Source: JOPF133 sp052144935 (GTDB lineage Bacteria; Acidobacteriota; Terriglobia; Bryobacterales; Bryobacteraceae). Taken from it: a DNA stretch of 6,639 bases. A model generated the notes under the pieces. That model was not told the origin of the DNA and did not search any database. It saw only the letters and a list, made by a program, of their open reading frames with translations. The DNA is taken from NCBI GenBank assembly GCA_052144935.1, contig JBKQPR010000373.1, forward strand, positions 1-6,639. The letters are read 5' to 3'. Below are positions 5,830 to 6,639 of this stretch, piece by piece; position 1 is the first letter of the stretch, and each line of letters begins with the position of its first letter. A program made the position numbers and the translations under genes.

Positions 5830-6474
5830 GTGTTCTCACGGAAGAAGAGGCAGATAGTCCGTGAGCTTGCGGTAAGGGTGAGTAACAGCGAGCCGGGAGC
5901 GGCCACGGCGCGTACTTCGACGCACCTATCCACAGATTTAAAAAAAGCCCGCTCGCAAAACTGGGCCCTGATCTTAACCGACGAAGCCAGCTTCCGCCAG
6001 GACTCGACCTTGCATGCCACCTGGAGTCGGGTGGGACATCCTCCGGAAGTCCCCGTCACCGGCGAACGCCAGAACGTCAAGATTCTGGGCGCCATCGAAC
6101 TCTGGCGAACTCGTTTTCACTACCGCGAGGACACGGTCTTCAACGCCTCCAGCTACCTGGCGTTTTTGGACCAGGCGCGGTCCTATCGCCGGCAGGGAGC
6201 CATTCTCATCCAGGACAACGCCTCCTATCACAAGGATGCGGAGGTTTGGAGTTGGTTCCGCGCCAACCGCCACTGGCTGGAGGTGCACCAACTGCCGCCC
6301 TGCTCGCCGGAGTTCAATCCCACCGAGCGGTTGTGGCAACACACACGCCGGACGGGAACACACAACCGATACTTTGCCAGCCGCGCGGAGCTCGAAATCA
6401 CGCTGACTCGCGTCTTTGGTGAAATGCAGTGCCACCCCGCACTCATCAGTTCGTACCTGCTCCCTCTTTGCTGA
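5830..6474 (+). pseudogene. IS630-family transposase, 5'-truncated (DDE_3 domain)
   Basis: The frame (GTG at 5830, 214 codons) contains the catalytic half of an IS630/Tc1-mariner-type transposase. Visible are ILTDEASFRQ (D51/E52), a strand-rich middle with GAIELWRTRFHY, LIQDNASYHKD (D129) and SPEFNPTERLW (E166), the three acidic residues of the DDE site with 36 residues between the second and third. It ends with family-like THNRYF, a C-terminal helix and YLLP. What is missing is the N-terminal part: IS630 transposases are about 340 residues with one or two helix-turn-helix domains, whereas recognisable homology here begins near residue 33. I see no HTH remnant upstream in any frame, no ribosome binding site before the GTG, and the first 30 or so residues look non-native. 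A two-ORF IS630 with a frameshift was considered, but no orfA is present. Probably inactive. Confidence 0.88.
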
Positions 6475-6510
6475 TCGTCATGTCCCTTTAATTATGCGCG
6501 TATGTATATC
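5870..6510 (+). mobile_element. IS630-family insertion sequence remnant
   Basis: The extent is approximate. The right limit is set just past the transposase stop, in an AT-rich stretch (6487-6510) with TA dinucleotides, the usual IS630 target. I found no inverted match to this end anywhere near the left side, so the left end seems to have been lost together with the transposase N-terminus. The element probably inserted between glgP and the LysR-like gene, then decayed. Confidence 0.55.
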
Positions 6511-6544
6511 TCCTTGAGAGTACCGATATGTGAGGGTTGGTGTC

Positions 6545-6639
6545 TCATGCCGCCAAGGTGGTTCCTTCGGTTCTGGACAGGTCAAGCCGGTCGCGGATGA
6601 ATTTCACGAAGATTGAGATTTTGGCGGCAGTCGCGAGAA
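6545..6639 (-). CDS. Probable LysR-type regulator, C-terminal end (partial)
   Basis: The minus strand from the right window edge reads LATAAKISIFVKFIRDRL and then about a dozen residues to a TGA at 6545-6547. The pattern of a small residue, then AK.x.IFV.F..DRL matches the last helix of LysR-family regulators, where AKIRVFVDFLVERL-type endings follow the effector-binding domain. Only 31 codons are inside the window; the DNA-binding domain and start lie beyond the right edge. Its 3' end faces the transposase remnant. Nothing here shows which pathway it controls. The call rests on a short but characteristic ending. Confidence 0.6.
   Translation of the reverse strand, partial: LATAAKISIFVKFIRDRLDLSRTEGTTLAA

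Noticed and set aside
5876..5886. GGGTGAGTAAC, a string familiar from 16S rRNA genes
   Set aside because: Only 11 bases match and the flanks do not fit rRNA; coincidence.
6499..6515. Minus-strand AAGGAGATATACATACG, close to the T7 gene 10 ribosome binding site used in expression vectors
   Set aside because: No start codon or frame follows it and the flanking bases are not vector-like, so vector contamination or a real gene start is not supported.
1..6639. CRISPR arrays, tRNA or rRNA genes, phage structural genes
   Set aside because: No regularly spaced repeats, no cloverleaf-like segment and no structural gene motif was seen on either strand.

Overview
The window is high-GC bacterial DNA with small, tightly spaced genes. 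Gene content (heme A synthase, class II aldolase of the Calvin-cycle subtype, Uma2-family protein, glycogen phosphorylase, IS630 debris) and the TACAAT boxes placed almost on top of start codons suggest an Acidobacteriota of the Solibacter/Bryobacter type. That assignment is inference from style, not from a phylogenetic marker.

Layout from left to right. Positions 1-391 hold no intact gene. On the minus strand they carry the remains of a hicAB toxin-antitoxin pair: the C-terminal part of a HicA-like toxin (about 236-345) overlapping the core of a HicB-like antitoxin (about 75-260). Next comes ctaA (392-1306, minus), encoding an eight-helix heme A synthase. A 182-base divergent spacer separates it from fba (1489-2517, plus), a class II fructose-bisphosphate aldolase with a good ribosome binding site. 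A Uma2-family PD-(D/E)XK-like gene (2546-3061, plus) follows after 28 bases and ends 9 bases before the 3' end of the convergent glgP (3071-5593, minus). Positions 5594-5829 are an intergenic patch with direct repeats, a hairpin and a 21-base exact copy of a piece of the fba 3' end. A 5'-truncated IS630-family transposase (5830-6474, plus) follows. The right edge holds the last 31 codons of what looks like a LysR-type regulator (6545-6639, minus), facing the transposase.

The intact genes are housekeeping: fba (glycolysis/gluconeogenesis), glgP (release of glucose-1-phosphate from glycogen) and ctaA (cofactor for heme-copper oxidases). fba and glgP fit central carbon metabolism but lie on opposite strands and do not form an operon. 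Both ends of the window look eroded by mobile or selfish DNA (hicAB relic on the left, IS630 relic on the right). I see no convincing new multi-gene system. The most useful observations are the unannotated hicAB relic, the 21-base fba/glgP repeat, the paired repeats before glgP, and the shared short-leader promoter motif of ctaA and the Uma2 gene.
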